Below, piece by piece: positions 15,136 through 22,755 of a stretch of DNA of 26,242 nucleotides; within the stretch, counting starts at the first letter, position 1; every line of letters begins with the position of its first letter. Origin of the DNA: DATMQA01 sp035566895. Its GTDB lineage: Bacteria > Verrucomicrobiota > Verrucomicrobiia > Limisphaerales > UBA8199. The translations under genes were made by a program, and so were the position numbers. The notes beneath the pieces are model-generated. The model saw only the letters and a program-made list of their open reading frames with translations. It was not told the DNA's origin and made no database searches. The stretch spans positions 1-26,242 of the forward strand of contig DATMQA010000015.1 of NCBI GenBank assembly GCA_035566895.1, in the 5' to 3' direction.

Positions 15136-15993
15136 ATGAACGTTGGTCTCCCGAGATTTCGCCCCGGCAACGTTGGCGCCGGACGAGGTTTTGCCGCCCG
15201 TCCCGCTTTCACACTCATCGAACTACTCGTCGTTATCGCGATCATCGCTATTCTGGCGGCGTTACTGTTGCCGGCGATGGCCAAAGCCAAGGCGCGGGCG
15301 GAACTGACGGCCTGTTTGAACAACAAAAGGCAACTCGGCCTGGCCTGGCACATGTACAGCAGCGATGCCAGTGGGAAGCTCCCGCTAAATTTCCCAGCCT
15401 TTTACCAGCAGCCCACCGCTCCCTGGGTCTCCAGTTACCTGGATTGGGATGCAGAAGATCACAATACCAACTTGATGTACGTCCTGGACCCGCGTTACTC
15501 CTCGCTGGGTCCCTATCTCAAAAACGCGATGGTCTATCACTGTCCAGCGGACCGATTCCTCAGCCCGGTCCAAGTCAGGGGGCGTTTTATCAACCGCGAG
15601 CGGAGCGTGTCCATGAATCAGTGGGTTGGAAGCTGGCCCATCAATTCGCTTGAGGCCCCGAGCTTTCAAAGCGGTTACGTTAAATACCATTTGGAATCCG
15701 GGTTTCGCAAATTATCCCCGGCCAACGCCTGGGTGTTCATGGATGAGCACTCCGATTGGCTTCGCTATTGTGCTTTCTGGATCGATACGGCAGGCCCGAA
15801 CACGTCGCTGCCTGCCAGTTACCATCAAGGGCTTGGCTGTTTGTTATTCGCTGACATCCATGCCGAAACGAAACGGTGGCTCTCACCGGAGAGTTGGCAG
15901 CCCGTTACTTATCATGCCCGGTCCGGGCAAGCGTTCATGACGGAGAGCCTGGATTACCAATGGCTTTGGCAGCATAGCACCGAATCCGAGTAA
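15136..15993 (+). CDS. Prepilin-type N-terminal cleavage/methylation domain protein
   Basis: The protein has 285 residues. A leader of about 23 residues ends in AARPA, followed by the type IV pilin helix FTLIELLVVIAIIAILAALL with the Glu at +5, so it should be cleaved and N-methylated by a prepilin peptidase and enter a type II secretion or pseudopilus-like system. The C-terminal globular domain has strand/loop composition like the large pseudopilin-like families of Planctomycetes and Verrucomicrobiota. In the usual H-X9-DG position it reads HQGLGCLLFADIH, so the last Gly is replaced by Ile. It stands alone, and no secretion apparatus genes are nearby. No Shine-Dalgarno sequence is visible before the ATG. 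Confidence 0.9.
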   Translation: MNVGLPRFRPGNVGAGRGFAARPAFTLIELLVVIAIIAILAALLLPAMAKAKARAELTACLNNKRQLGLAWHMYSSDASGKLPLNFPAFYQQPTAPWVSSYLDWDAEDHNTNLMYVLDPRYSSLGPYLKNAMVYHCPADRFLSPVQVRGRFINRERSVSMNQWVGSWPINSLEAPSFQSGYVKYHLESGFRKLSPANAWVFMDEHSDWLRYCAFWIDTAGPNTSLPASYHQGLGCLLFADIHAETKRWLSPESWQPVTYHARSGQAFMTESLDYQWLWQHSTESE

Positions 15994-16042
15994 CACCATG
16001 AAGAATCAGACGCCAACTGGTGTACTGTTTCAGAACAATTGA

Positions 16043-16897
16043 TTACGGCGCCACAGCGCTGGCAATGTTTGAGGGTCCCGACTGGCCGCCGGTGCTCACG
16101 GAGCGTACGCGGTAGAAATAACGCGTGCCGGAATTGAGGAAGCCGTCAACAATGCTGCCTTGGTTCGGACCAACCGAGAAGGCGTCCTGGAAGTTAACGC
16201 CATCGGTGGAGCGCTCGATGACCACGGACACGGAGCACGACGCGGAACTGTTTTGCCAGGCCAGGACAATCGCGCTGCCGTCGAAAAGATTGGCCTGCGT
16301 ATTGGGGCTGGCGGTTAGATGGCTCGGCGCGGCGGGCACACCCTGCGGATCGGCTCCGAGCACACTGGAATCAGGACTTTCTCCGGCCGAATTGACCGCG
16401 CTGACGACGTAGGAATACAGGGTGCAGTTCACCACTGACGTATCTGTGAAACTGGTGCCGCTGACCGAGGCGATTTTGGTGAAGGGACCGGTGCTGGAGG
16501 TGGCCCGTTTGACGTTGTAGGTCGTGGCGCCGAAACTCTCCAGCCAGGTGAGAGTTACCACGCTGTTGCCGGACGTTCCCGCGAGATCAATAGGCGCGGT
16601 CGGTTCGGTCACAGTGGTCGTCGGGGTCAACAGGAACGCATGCTGGATCTGGTTGGTGGTACCGGTACCAACGATGATACCCCCGTCGTTGATGCCGTGG
16701 GCGGATTGCAAAACCCATGAGCCGGAATTGCCGGGGATCAGGCGATTCAAGTCTGTAATTTCCCCATTCTGGGCAATGAGGGCGTGCTGAATACCCCGGT
16801 AGCTGCCGGCAGCAGCCACTCCTACGACCGCGCCATTGTTATTCAGCGCGTTGGCGACGCTGGACGAGAACCCCAGCGGCACACCCAGGTCAACCAC
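16043..16897 (-). CDS. 5'-truncated HAF-repeat and fibronectin type III protein
   Basis: The remaining 284 codons encode about two HAF-type repeats (ALNNNGAVVGVAAAGSYRG, then GIQHALIAQNGEITDLNRLI and HGINDGGIIVGTGTT) and then two fibronectin III-like domains (APIDLAGTSGNSVVTLTWLE and APSHLTASPNTQANLFDGSA), ending at the TAA at 16043. HAF-repeat proteins are extracellular, but this frame has no signal peptide. HAF-like sequence continues upstream of the GTG at 16897 (GQVAGSSGTTNGFAHAVVFE) until a TAA near 17000, and a further HAF-like scrap sits in another frame. The N-terminal part therefore appears lost by deletion or rearrangement, and the gene is probably a remnant. Confidence 0.72.
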   Translation of the reverse strand: MVDLGVPLGFSSSVANALNNNGAVVGVAAAGSYRGIQHALIAQNGEITDLNRLIPGNSGSWVLQSAHGINDGGIIVGTGTTNQIQHAFLLTPTTTVTEPTAPIDLAGTSGNSVVTLTWLESFGATTYNVKRATSSTGPFTKIASVSGTSFTDTSVVNCTLYSYVVSAVNSAGESPDSSVLGADPQGVPAAPSHLTASPNTQANLFDGSAIVLAWQNSSASCSVSVVIERSTDGVNFQDAFSVGPNQGSIVDGFLNSGTRYFYRVRSVSTGGQSGPSNIASAVAP

Positions 16898-17017
16898 CAG
16901 GCCATTCTCAAAAACGACGGCGTGGGCGAACCCATTGGTGGTGCCGCTGCTGCCGGCTACCTGGCCGCAAAAGGCGAGTTACCGGAACCATTGGAATTCC
17001 GCGAGCCAACAACCGGC

Positions 17018-17158
17018 TTAAGATTTCTTCAGAGACTGTGGAGAATCCTGCGGGCGTGTTCGCCTAGCTACTCGCGCAAGAAAGGCGGCAAAGGCAGGGG
17101 GCAAGGCGAGCAAGGCGCCCAGGATCAGGAGCAGATATAGCAAGTCCAGTTGGTGCAT
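17018..17158 (-). CDS. 46-residue single-pass membrane ORF
   Basis: The short frame starts at the ATG at 17158, five bases after the stop of the 132-residue gene. It encodes MHQLDLLYLLLILGALLALP, then a short basic tail ending KKS. The hydrophobic helix followed by Arg/Lys-rich sequence has the right topology for a small inner-membrane protein. Close spacing to the upstream gene suggests coupled translation. No homologue can be named, and chance is possible for so short a frame. Confidence 0.42.
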   Translation of the reverse strand: MHQLDLLYLLLILGALLALPPAFAAFLARVARRTRPQDSPQSLKKS

Positions 17159-17163
17159 AAATT

Positions 17164-17562
17164 TCAATGCCTTTTCCACCACGCGGCGGCGATCAAGGTG
17201 GCGAAAAAGCGCCCCAGGGCAAGCAGTCTGCCCCCGGACAAATAATTGAGAATACGAGTTGCCTGGCGGTTGAGTTGATGGGCGAGCGTCACCCAGGAGT
17301 TGTCAATGACCCATTTGACGTCCATGGCTGTGCAATCGGAGCTCTCTGAGTACCTTTGGTAACGATCCGGGATGAAGCCTTCCGTGGCGAGATGCCTGAT
17401 AAAGAAACGCTTGGCTAGAGCAGAAAAGTTGTCGCGGGTGAGCCGGACCACCACACTAGTGCCGTAATTCTCGACTTTGACGAGGTGATCAAGAACCCGA
17501 TGGTAAAGCTCAACCTGGCCGGGAACGTCAGATGTCGTTGGGTTACCAGTCGATGTCTTCAT
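17164..17562 (-). CDS. Hypothetical 132-residue protein
   Basis: The ATG at 17562 follows AGAGGA with seven bases between, a good ribosome binding site. The product is mixed alpha/beta and basic (VELYHRVLDHLVKVENYGTS, NFSALAKRFFIRHLATEGFI, AMDVKWVIDNSWVTLAHQLN), ending in a hydrophobic stretch with RFFATLIAAAWWKRH that may contact the membrane. I do not recognise the family. The 46-residue membrane ORF follows after five bases. Nothing nearby suggests a pathway. Confidence 0.65.
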   Translation of the reverse strand: MKTSTGNPTTSDVPGQVELYHRVLDHLVKVENYGTSVVVRLTRDNFSALAKRFFIRHLATEGFIPDRYQRYSESSDCTAMDVKWVIDNSWVTLAHQLNRQATRILNYLSGGRLLALGRFFATLIAAAWWKRH

Positions 17563-17935
17563 ATGTTTGTCCTCTGCGAGGAAAGTTCATTTCACGAGTG
17601 CAAGGTGGACGCGGATGTCAAAGAAGGATAATTAAAAGGGGAGGCAGGAGCGTTAATAACATGCAAACGTCCTCAATCGTCGGCGCGACATCACGCAGGC
17701 GGCAGGTTGGAACGACGAATACTGCGGTGTCAGAGTTGCCACTGACCCTCTTATGATCCCCTTATGTTCGTTTTGGGCCCGGGCAGTGCTACCGATGTCC
17801 TGACTGCGCCCTCTCATCAATCATTCTGCACTCTGAACTCTGCATTCTGCACTTAAATGGTGCCGCTCCGCCCCAGCAAGTGCTTGGTTTATGAGTCTGA
17901 ACGGATCTTAAATACGCTGGCGGATGGCCGTGTGG
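17563..17935. other. Intergenic stretch, repeat only
   Basis: No coding frame with protein-like character was found in these 373 bases. It contains the ribosome binding site of the 132-residue gene at its left end and the heptamer repeat at 17825-17853. Promoter-like hexamers (TTGACA on the minus strand near 17620) have no partner -10 at proper spacing. Confidence 0.5.
17825..17853. repeat. Heptamer tandem repeat
   Basis: Four copies of a 7-base unit lie back to back: TCTGCAC, TCTGAAC, TCTGCAT, TCTGCAC. They are followed by TT and lie about 80 bases downstream of the pseudopilin gene on the minus strand. Only two positions vary between copies. Confidence 0.7.
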
Positions 17936-18781
17936 TTAAAATGCCGGCACCACAACGTTGATGTCCTGCGCTTGTTTGTAGCTGGCGGCGGTGGCGTGGC
18001 CGTCGCCGTATTGGACTTCCGCCTTGCCGCTGTGGCGCATGGTCAGCGTGTCGTTTTTGCCATAGTATGGCACCGGAAACCGTAGCTTGAACGGTGACCA
18101 CTGCCCATCGTTAATGATCGCTGAATATCCCGGCGGCATCTCTCCTGGTTTATTTGCCGTTGGCTCTTCTGCCAGCATGATTTTGAGGCTCGGGTTGCGT
18201 ACCTGGCTGGTTTTGAAGAGCTGCGCTGCCCCGCTGGCAGAAAAGATGGTGGCAAAACCAAGGTTCTCGTTCTGGCCATCCTCCGCGTCATACTCGATGC
18301 TCGCGCTATTGAAGCTATAGCTGTAGAAATAATAGGGCGCTCCGTTGGCGATTCGCCCGCTGTTGTCTCTATCCAGGGGGCAGCGGAACAGGGTCGCATC
18401 GACGCTGCGCATCATCAGCACAATCGGACTCTTTTCAAACGGAGACGCCGGATTGTTGGTCCGCCAATAGATCCAGTCGGCAGTCTGAACCCCATAGAGG
18501 TGGGAGGCCCAGCCGGGATACACATCGTTGTTTTCCATCGCATACAACACCACTGCGATCCCAATCTGCTTGAGATTGCTCATGCACCGCACTTGGGCCG
18601 CCTTTAGCTTGGCCCTGGAAAGGGCTGGAAGCAGCATTGCCGCCAGAATGGCGATAATGGCAATGACGACCAGCAATTCAATCAATGTAAAAGCCCGCAC
18701 CGCGCCCCTGGCAGGACGCCCCTTTCTTTGTTGATTCCAGTGCGAAGCCCACCGCGCAATCTCGCGAACGTTTTTGCTCAT
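17936..18781 (-). CDS. Prepilin-type N-terminal cleavage/methylation domain protein (H-X9-DG)
   Basis: The protein has 281 residues. The basic leader (MSKNVREIARWASHWNQQRK..RGAVRA) precedes FTLIELLVVIAIIAILAAML with Glu at +5, the prepilin peptidase and methylation signature. The globular part includes CMSNLKQIGIAVVLYAMENN, the pattern found in the large pseudopilin-like families of Planctomycetes and Verrucomicrobiota, and ends with RHSGKAEVQYGDGHA, an exact H-X9-DG motif. The ATG at 18781 has AGGAA seven bases upstream and a promoter-like TTGCCA/TATAAA 30-60 bases further up. It is unlinked to secretion genes and shares only the N-terminal motif with the pseudopilin at 15136. Confidence 0.93.
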   Translation of the reverse strand: MSKNVREIARWASHWNQQRKGRPARGAVRAFTLIELLVVIAIIAILAAMLLPALSRAKLKAAQVRCMSNLKQIGIAVVLYAMENNDVYPGWASHLYGVQTADWIYWRTNNPASPFEKSPIVLMMRSVDATLFRCPLDRDNSGRIANGAPYYFYSYSFNSASIEYDAEDGQNENLGFATIFSASGAAQLFKTSQVRNPSLKIMLAEEPTANKPGEMPPGYSAIINDGQWSPFKLRFPVPYYGKNDTLTMRHSGKAEVQYGDGHATAASYKQAQDINVVVPAF

Positions 18782-18812
18782 GGAACAATTCCTGGAAATT
18801 GAACTTGCTGAT

Positions 18813-18842
18813 TTTATAATTCAAACTTTGTGCCCCTGGCAA
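18813..18842 (-). promoter_or_regulatory. Promoter candidate for the second pseudopilin gene
   Basis: On the minus strand TTGCCA (18837-18842) and TATAAA (18813-18818) are separated by 18 bases. Transcription would start near 18805, leaving a leader of about 24 bases that contains the AGGAA ribosome binding site before the ATG at 18781. It is the best-formed promoter/RBS set in the window, by eye only. Confidence 0.45.
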
Positions 18843-19014
18843 GTGTGCGTTCCAATGCACACCAAAGATGTCAGTTTAAGGAGGGCGAGGAGTTCGGCGG
18901 CGGTTTTGGCGCCGGCGATGCGTTCATCCCAGGGGCGGACGACGATGTTGGGGTCTCTGATCTCTGACCGGGAAAGGCGCCAACCCGCTCCATGCCATTG
19001 CGCGGCGGATGGAG

Positions 19015-19088
19015 GATCAGAGACTCCTTACGTCGTCTCCTACATTCCGGGTAGGTGATCAGAGACTCCTTGCGTCGTCTCCTCCATT
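19015..19088 (-). repeat. Direct repeat of about 32 bp, 42-bp period, at the comEC 3' end
   Basis: The copies at 19015-19046 and 19057-19088 differ by only a few bases (plus-strand core GATCAGAGACTCCTT then CGTCGTCTCCT). The period is 42 bp, exactly 14 codons. On the comEC strand the first copy read encodes METTQGVSD-like residues (MEETTQGVSDH); the second copy reads TAG and TAA at equivalent codons. Confidence 0.85.
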
Positions 19089-21502
19089 TCGTGCTCTCCG
19101 GAGAAGCGCAGGCCACTCATCGTGCGGAGTTCCCATTGTTTCCCGCTGAGTTCAATGGTCGTGGCGCCTTCAGACCGCGTGTAGATTACCGGGATTTTTC
19201 TTTCGGCCAACCGCTCGCGCAATTGGGGGCTGGCCCGTTCCGAGGCAGGAAACTCGGAATCGGCAACGATGATGACGCGCGGGTGAATCGCTTCCAGCAG
19301 CGGTTCGCAAATCGGTTCACCTACCGACGGTAACCCGGCGACCACAATGTCGGCGCGCAGGTCCGGCGTCCGTTCGAGCAGGGCATCCTGTCCCGGCCGG
19401 CCCAGGTCCGAAAGCAGCAGGATGCGCGTGCCGCGGAAATTGCCGGCCAGGACCAGCGCGTTGTCATCGGCGCGTGAGAACCGGTCGCCTTCTGCCGGGT
19501 GCAGGACGGTCCAGGTGCTGACGCGGTCGTTGCGGCGGAGCGTGCGGACCAGGCCCGGGGTTTGGCTGAAGTGATTGAGCGCAATGCGATAAGCCGGCGA
19601 GCGCGAACGCGCCGGGCTGGCGCAGACCGTTTTCACCGGGAAGAGGGACGCGACCATTTCCGCCCCGCCGACGTGGTGCAAATCACCATGTGTCAGGAGC
19701 AATGCCGGGAGGCGATTTGCACCCTGAGCGCGGAGGAAGGGTTTGGTGAGGGATTGGACTGAGTTGGTCGGTCCGGTATCGATGAGAAGGTCATTCCGGA
19801 TACCAGGCGCGTTGTGATAAATCGCGATGCCGCCGTTGACAGGCAGAATGGTCAGGCGGGTGATGGAGCGCTCCTGCCAACAGCTCCAGCACCAGGCCAG
19901 AATGGCGAGGCTGAACGCAGCGAATTTCCAAGTGCGAAAAGCAGGTTTGACCAGCCAGCCGGTCAGGACAGCCAGCAGTAGAGCGTAATAAAGCACGCTG
20001 GTGAACAGACTCGGCGCCGGAATATAGTAGTACGCAGCGGGCCAATGGGCGAACCAATGGCTGGTGACACGGATGCATTCCATGAGGAACCAACCGGCAT
20101 GATTGAAGAGTTCGGCGGCGGCAGGAAACCAGCCTACCAGGAGCAGGCTGGCCAGGTTGCTGACCAAGACTAGCCCGCACAGCGGCACCGCGACGATATT
20201 GGCCGGAGTGCTGACCGGGGTGATAATGTTGAAGTAATAAGCGACCAGGGGCAGCGAGCCAATCCAGGCGGCAAAAGAGGTCAGCAACAAATCACCGGCG
20301 TACCTGGCGGGCACGGCCAGGGCCGGCGGCCAATGCCGGCGCAGTTGAACCGGCAGCAAGGGATCAGGGGCGATCAGCCGCTCAATCAATTGATAGAGCG
20401 GTTTGAGCATCAGGATGAGACAAAGGACGACGAGAAATGAAAGCTGAAAACCGGCCTGGAGGAGTTGCTGTGGTTCCCAGGTTAAAATGATGAGCGCAGC
20501 GGCGAGCAGTGAGTTGATGAGATTGCTGGGGCGTTTCAGCGCCCACCCGGCGAGCACGACGGTCAACATCACCGTGGCGCGAATGGCAGAGGCGGGCCAA
20601 CCGGTCAGGGCGACATAGAACCAGAGCAGGGGAATGAGGACCACGCCACCAATGGCCCTCGGGATGGCCAGCGCGCGGAACAGCCCAAAGAAAATGCCAA
20701 AGACGATGGCCATGCGGAGGCCGTCCACGGCGAAGATGTGGTAGGTGGCAGCGCGGACGAATGGTTCGGAAACCTCTTCCGTGAGGGCGGTTTTCCAGCC
20801 GAGAGTCAGCGCCCATTCCAGGCGGAGCGCCTCATCCTCTTCAGGCAAACCGCGCGCGAGCGCCTGGCGCGCCCAGACGAGGAAGCGGTCGGCCAGCGGC
20901 GGGGCAGGGGGTGAGGCGAGGATTTGCCAGTCCTGCTCGGAGGCTGCTTTTAACCGATAGTAAATGCTTTGCTGATTTAAGAACGCGTGGTAATTAAACG
21001 TCCCTTCTGCCGCCGCTGCCGGGGGCAAATCGACCACGCCAGTGACCTGGACAGTTTGCCCGCCGAAGAGATTGGTGAGCATCCCCGGAGTGCTGACCGC
21101 AATGCGGCCAGTCGCGGGCTGCCAAGTCCCTTTGTTCAAGCACAGAGATGTGGCATCGATGCGGGCGAGGGTCCGCCAGGTGGGTTTGTCGTCCTGCTCG
21201 TAAACGCGGAGGGTGGGAGTTTCGCGGAGGACGCCCCGAATGGTGGCCAGTAGGGGCTCAGGGAGCAAAATTCGGCGCAGGTCATTTGGTGAAAGGGTGG
21301 CGGTGTGGAGAGTGAGATTGGTCCAGGCGGTAAGGAGCACCAGAGGATACAGCACAAAGGGGCGCGCTCTGGTCGAAAGCACCGCGACCATGGCCAGGGC
21401 CAGCGAGCAAGTCAGGACCAGCCATAGGGAAAGCGGAAGGAGGCGGCCCATGAGGATGCCGCCGACATAGAGCACCGCCACACTGAGGAGTGGCCGTTTC
21501 AT
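19040..21502 (-). CDS. comEC: ComEC/Rec2 family DNA-uptake channel protein
   Basis: The protein has 820 residues. The N-terminal membrane segments lead into an OB-like periplasmic region (DUF4131-like, roughly residues 1-180), then the polytopic competence domain (YHIFAVDGLRMAI near residue 254, where most family members have HxxAVSGLH), then a metallo-beta-lactamase-like C-terminal domain (LLTHGDLHHVGGAEMV near residue 600, LLLSDLGRPGQDALLE later). The protein imports single-stranded DNA across the inner membrane during transformation. The usual THxHxDH zinc motif is altered to THGDLHH. The last residues (EHEMEETTQGVSDHLPGM) are encoded by a repeated DNA element, and the frame is open again after two stops. 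The VanZ-like gene ends 8 bases upstream of the ATG. Confidence 0.95.
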   Translation of the reverse strand: MKRPLLSVAVLYVGGILMGRLLPLSLWLVLTCSLALAMVAVLSTRARPFVLYPLVLLTAWTNLTLHTATLSPNDLRRILLPEPLLATIRGVLRETPTLRVYEQDDKPTWRTLARIDATSLCLNKGTWQPATGRIAVSTPGMLTNLFGGQTVQVTGVVDLPPAAAAEGTFNYHAFLNQQSIYYRLKAASEQDWQILASPPAPPLADRFLVWARQALARGLPEEDEALRLEWALTLGWKTALTEEVSEPFVRAATYHIFAVDGLRMAIVFGIFFGLFRALAIPRAIGGVVLIPLLWFYVALTGWPASAIRATVMLTVVLAGWALKRPSNLINSLLAAALIILTWEPQQLLQAGFQLSFLVVLCLILMLKPLYQLIERLIAPDPLLPVQLRRHWPPALAVPARYAGDLLLTSFAAWIGSLPLVAYYFNIITPVSTPANIVAVPLCGLVLVSNLASLLLVGWFPAAAELFNHAGWFLMECIRVTSHWFAHWPAAYYYIPAPSLFTSVLYYALLLAVLTGWLVKPAFRTWKFAAFSLAILAWCWSCWQERSITRLTILPVNGGIAIYHNAPGIRNDLLIDTGPTNSVQSLTKPFLRAQGANRLPALLLTHGDLHHVGGAEMVASLFPVKTVCASPARSRSPAYRIALNHFSQTPGLVRTLRRNDRVSTWTVLHPAEGDRFSRADDNALVLAGNFRGTRILLLSDLGRPGQDALLERTPDLRADIVVAGLPSVGEPICEPLLEAIHPRVIIVADSEFPASERASPQLRERLAERKIPVIYTRSEGATTIELSGKQWELRTMSGLRFSGEHEMEETTQGVSDHLPGM

Positions 21503-21509
21503 CCGGGGA

Positions 21510-21944
21510 CTACCAGCGTCGGCGCCAGCGTCCTATAGCCCAGAGAAAAAGCAATGCGAAAACACCGCCGGCGGTATCGAGCAGCACGTCCATTACGGAG
21601 GCTTGGCGGGAGGGAACGAAGAGTTGATGAAATTCATCGGTGGCGGCGTAGAGCAGGACCAGCAGGGCAACTTGACTCGCCTGAACCCATCGCCAGGAGC
21701 GAGAGTCGGTTTTATGCATCTGGCGCAGGGCATGCCATACCAAAAGCGCCAAAATCGCGTATTCCGTCAGGTGGGCGCATTTGCGGATGAAGACAACGAC
21801 CGTGTGGATGGTTGCGTCGGAAGCCTGCGGAAATAACCAGTGGACGATAGGTCCGATAATCCGAGAGGAATGGGAGAAGGACATGCTGTCGCTGGACGCG
21901 GAGAAGATCACGGCCATCCAGACAAGCACAAGGAGCCAGGACAT
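21510..21944 (-). CDS. VanZ family membrane protein
   Basis: The protein has 144 residues from the ATG at 21944; GTG 21968 and TTG 21983 would add 8 or 13 residues. It has four membrane segments, with family motifs WMAVIFSASSDSMS after the first helix, FIRKCAHLTEYAILALL in the second, and YAATDEFHQLFVPSRQASVM before the last (DE-x-HQ-x-F-x-x-x-R). VanZ proteins are small membrane proteins of unknown activity, named after a glycopeptide-resistance accessory protein; chromosomal homologues are common and do not imply resistance. It lies 8 bases upstream of comEC and is divergent from the pterin dehydratase. Confidence 0.88.
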   Translation of the reverse strand: MSWLLVLVWMAVIFSASSDSMSFSHSSRIIGPIVHWLFPQASDATIHTVVVFIRKCAHLTEYAILALLVWHALRQMHKTDSRSWRWVQASQVALLVLLYAATDEFHQLFVPSRQASVMDVLLDTAGGVFALLFLWAIGRWRRRW

Positions 21945-22026
21945 CAGGGTGGAAGGTGTTTTGAGCACCGGGCATGGAAGCAAAAGGATTCGAGGCGAGG
22001 CAAACGAATTTGTGCTAAACTTGAGC

Positions 22027-22067
22027 GCACCGGGACGGTGCCCGAACTCGCAGCCGGGACGGCTGCG
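22027..22067. repeat. Tandem pair of perfect palindromes with GGA loops
   Basis: GCACCG-GGA-CGGTGC (22027-22041) and CGCAGCCG-GGA-CGGCTGCG (22049-22067) are two adjacent inverted repeats with 6-bp and 8-bp perfect stems and identical GGA loops, 7 bases apart. They lie in the divergent region between the VanZ and dehydratase starts. Their form is that of REP-like extragenic palindromes. Confidence 0.75.
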
Positions 22068-22100
22068 CTACGCTGGCAACTAACGAAGGAAGGACGAATT

Positions 22101-22433
22101 ATGGCTGCGTTATTTGAAAAAGAGTGTGTGGCCTGCAGAGGCGAAGTGCCGCCGTTGAAAGGGGATGAGCTGGCCAGATTGGCCGGACAGCTAGGCGGCG
22201 GATGGCAGGTGGTGCGAGAGCATCAGCTCGAAAAGAACTACAAGTTCAAGGACTTCCGCGAGGCGCTGGCCTTTACGAACAAGGTGGGAGAGTTGGCGGA
22301 GTCACAGGGACACCACCCCGACATCTTTCTGGGCTGGGGCAGGGTGAAGCTGACGATCTGGACGCATAAGATTGATGGGTTGACGGAGAGCGATTTTATC
22401 CTGGCGGCGAAGGCGGATCGGTTGCTGGGGTGA
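22101..22433 (+). CDS. 4a-hydroxytetrahydrobiopterin (pterin-4-alpha-carbinolamine) dehydratase
   Basis: This 110-residue enzyme recycles the 4a-hydroxy-tetrahydropterin made by aromatic amino acid hydroxylases, dehydrating it to quinonoid dihydropterin. The start ATG at 22101 follows GAAGGAAGG, a good ribosome binding site; the longer open frame upstream is non-coding. It carries the bacterial N-terminal CVACRGEVPPLKGDEL, WQVVREHQLEKNYKFKDFRE, GHHPDIFLGWGRVKLTIWTH (catalytic His pair and the V-x-x-x-W-x-TH strand) and a C-terminal AAKADRLL helix. No hydroxylase gene is nearby, so it may be a housekeeping copy. The leader contains the tandem palindromes. Confidence 0.95.
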   Translation: MAALFEKECVACRGEVPPLKGDELARLAGQLGGGWQVVREHQLEKNYKFKDFREALAFTNKVGELAESQGHHPDIFLGWGRVKLTIWTHKIDGLTESDFILAAKADRLLG

Positions 22434-22640
22434 GGTCTTACAGGAGGGAAGGAGGGAAGGGAGGGCTGAACAGGAGGAAATGGAGGGAAGGGATCTAAAC
22501 AGGAGCAAACGAAGATAACGAAGGGAAGGGATTTGGGATTCTTGGATTTTGGGGTTCGGTTGGTTGCGGAAGTGCGGGTGCCGTGGATTGGGTGTGCTCC
22601 GGATTTTTAACAGGAGGGAACGGAGGGGAAGGGGGGGGAA
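22434..22640. repeat. Purine-rich degenerate repeat tract, no gene
   Basis: The plus strand is dominated by GGA/GGGAA words with three irregular copies of an AACAGGAG...GGGAAGGG block (about 22468, 22498 and 22606) and one AACGAAG pair at 22507-22524. No coding character is seen. The stretch 22641-22727 also holds no gene. The tract lies between the convergent dehydratase and ferredoxin genes. Confidence 0.5.
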
Positions 22641-22727
22641 GAGAATTTGGATTTTTGAGTTTTGATTTTCGATTGTTTCTAAAGTTCAGGCGCCGAGTTT
22701 TGGGCGTGCGAGTGCCCCTCACCCCGG

Positions 22728-22748
22728 CCCTCTCCCGTGGGGAGAGGG
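22728..22748. repeat. Perfect 9-bp palindrome between convergent genes
   Basis: CCCTCTCCC-GTG-GGGAGAGGG is a perfect inverted repeat with a 3-base loop, preceded by CCCCTCACCCCGG. It ends 8 bases beyond the ferredoxin stop and about 300 bases beyond the dehydratase stop. No T run follows on either strand, so it is a hairpin or REP-like element rather than a classic Rho-independent terminator. Similar CCTCACCCC...CTCTCCC...GGGAGAGGG elements occur as intergenic repeats in many proteobacterial and environmental genomes. Confidence 0.62.
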
Positions 22749-22755
22749 AGAGCGG

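Noticed and set aside
21840..22100. N-terminal extension of the pterin dehydratase frame
   Set aside because: The family is about 100-115 residues, and the ATG at 22101 has a strong RBS. The upstream frame runs through palindromes and the VanZ gene.
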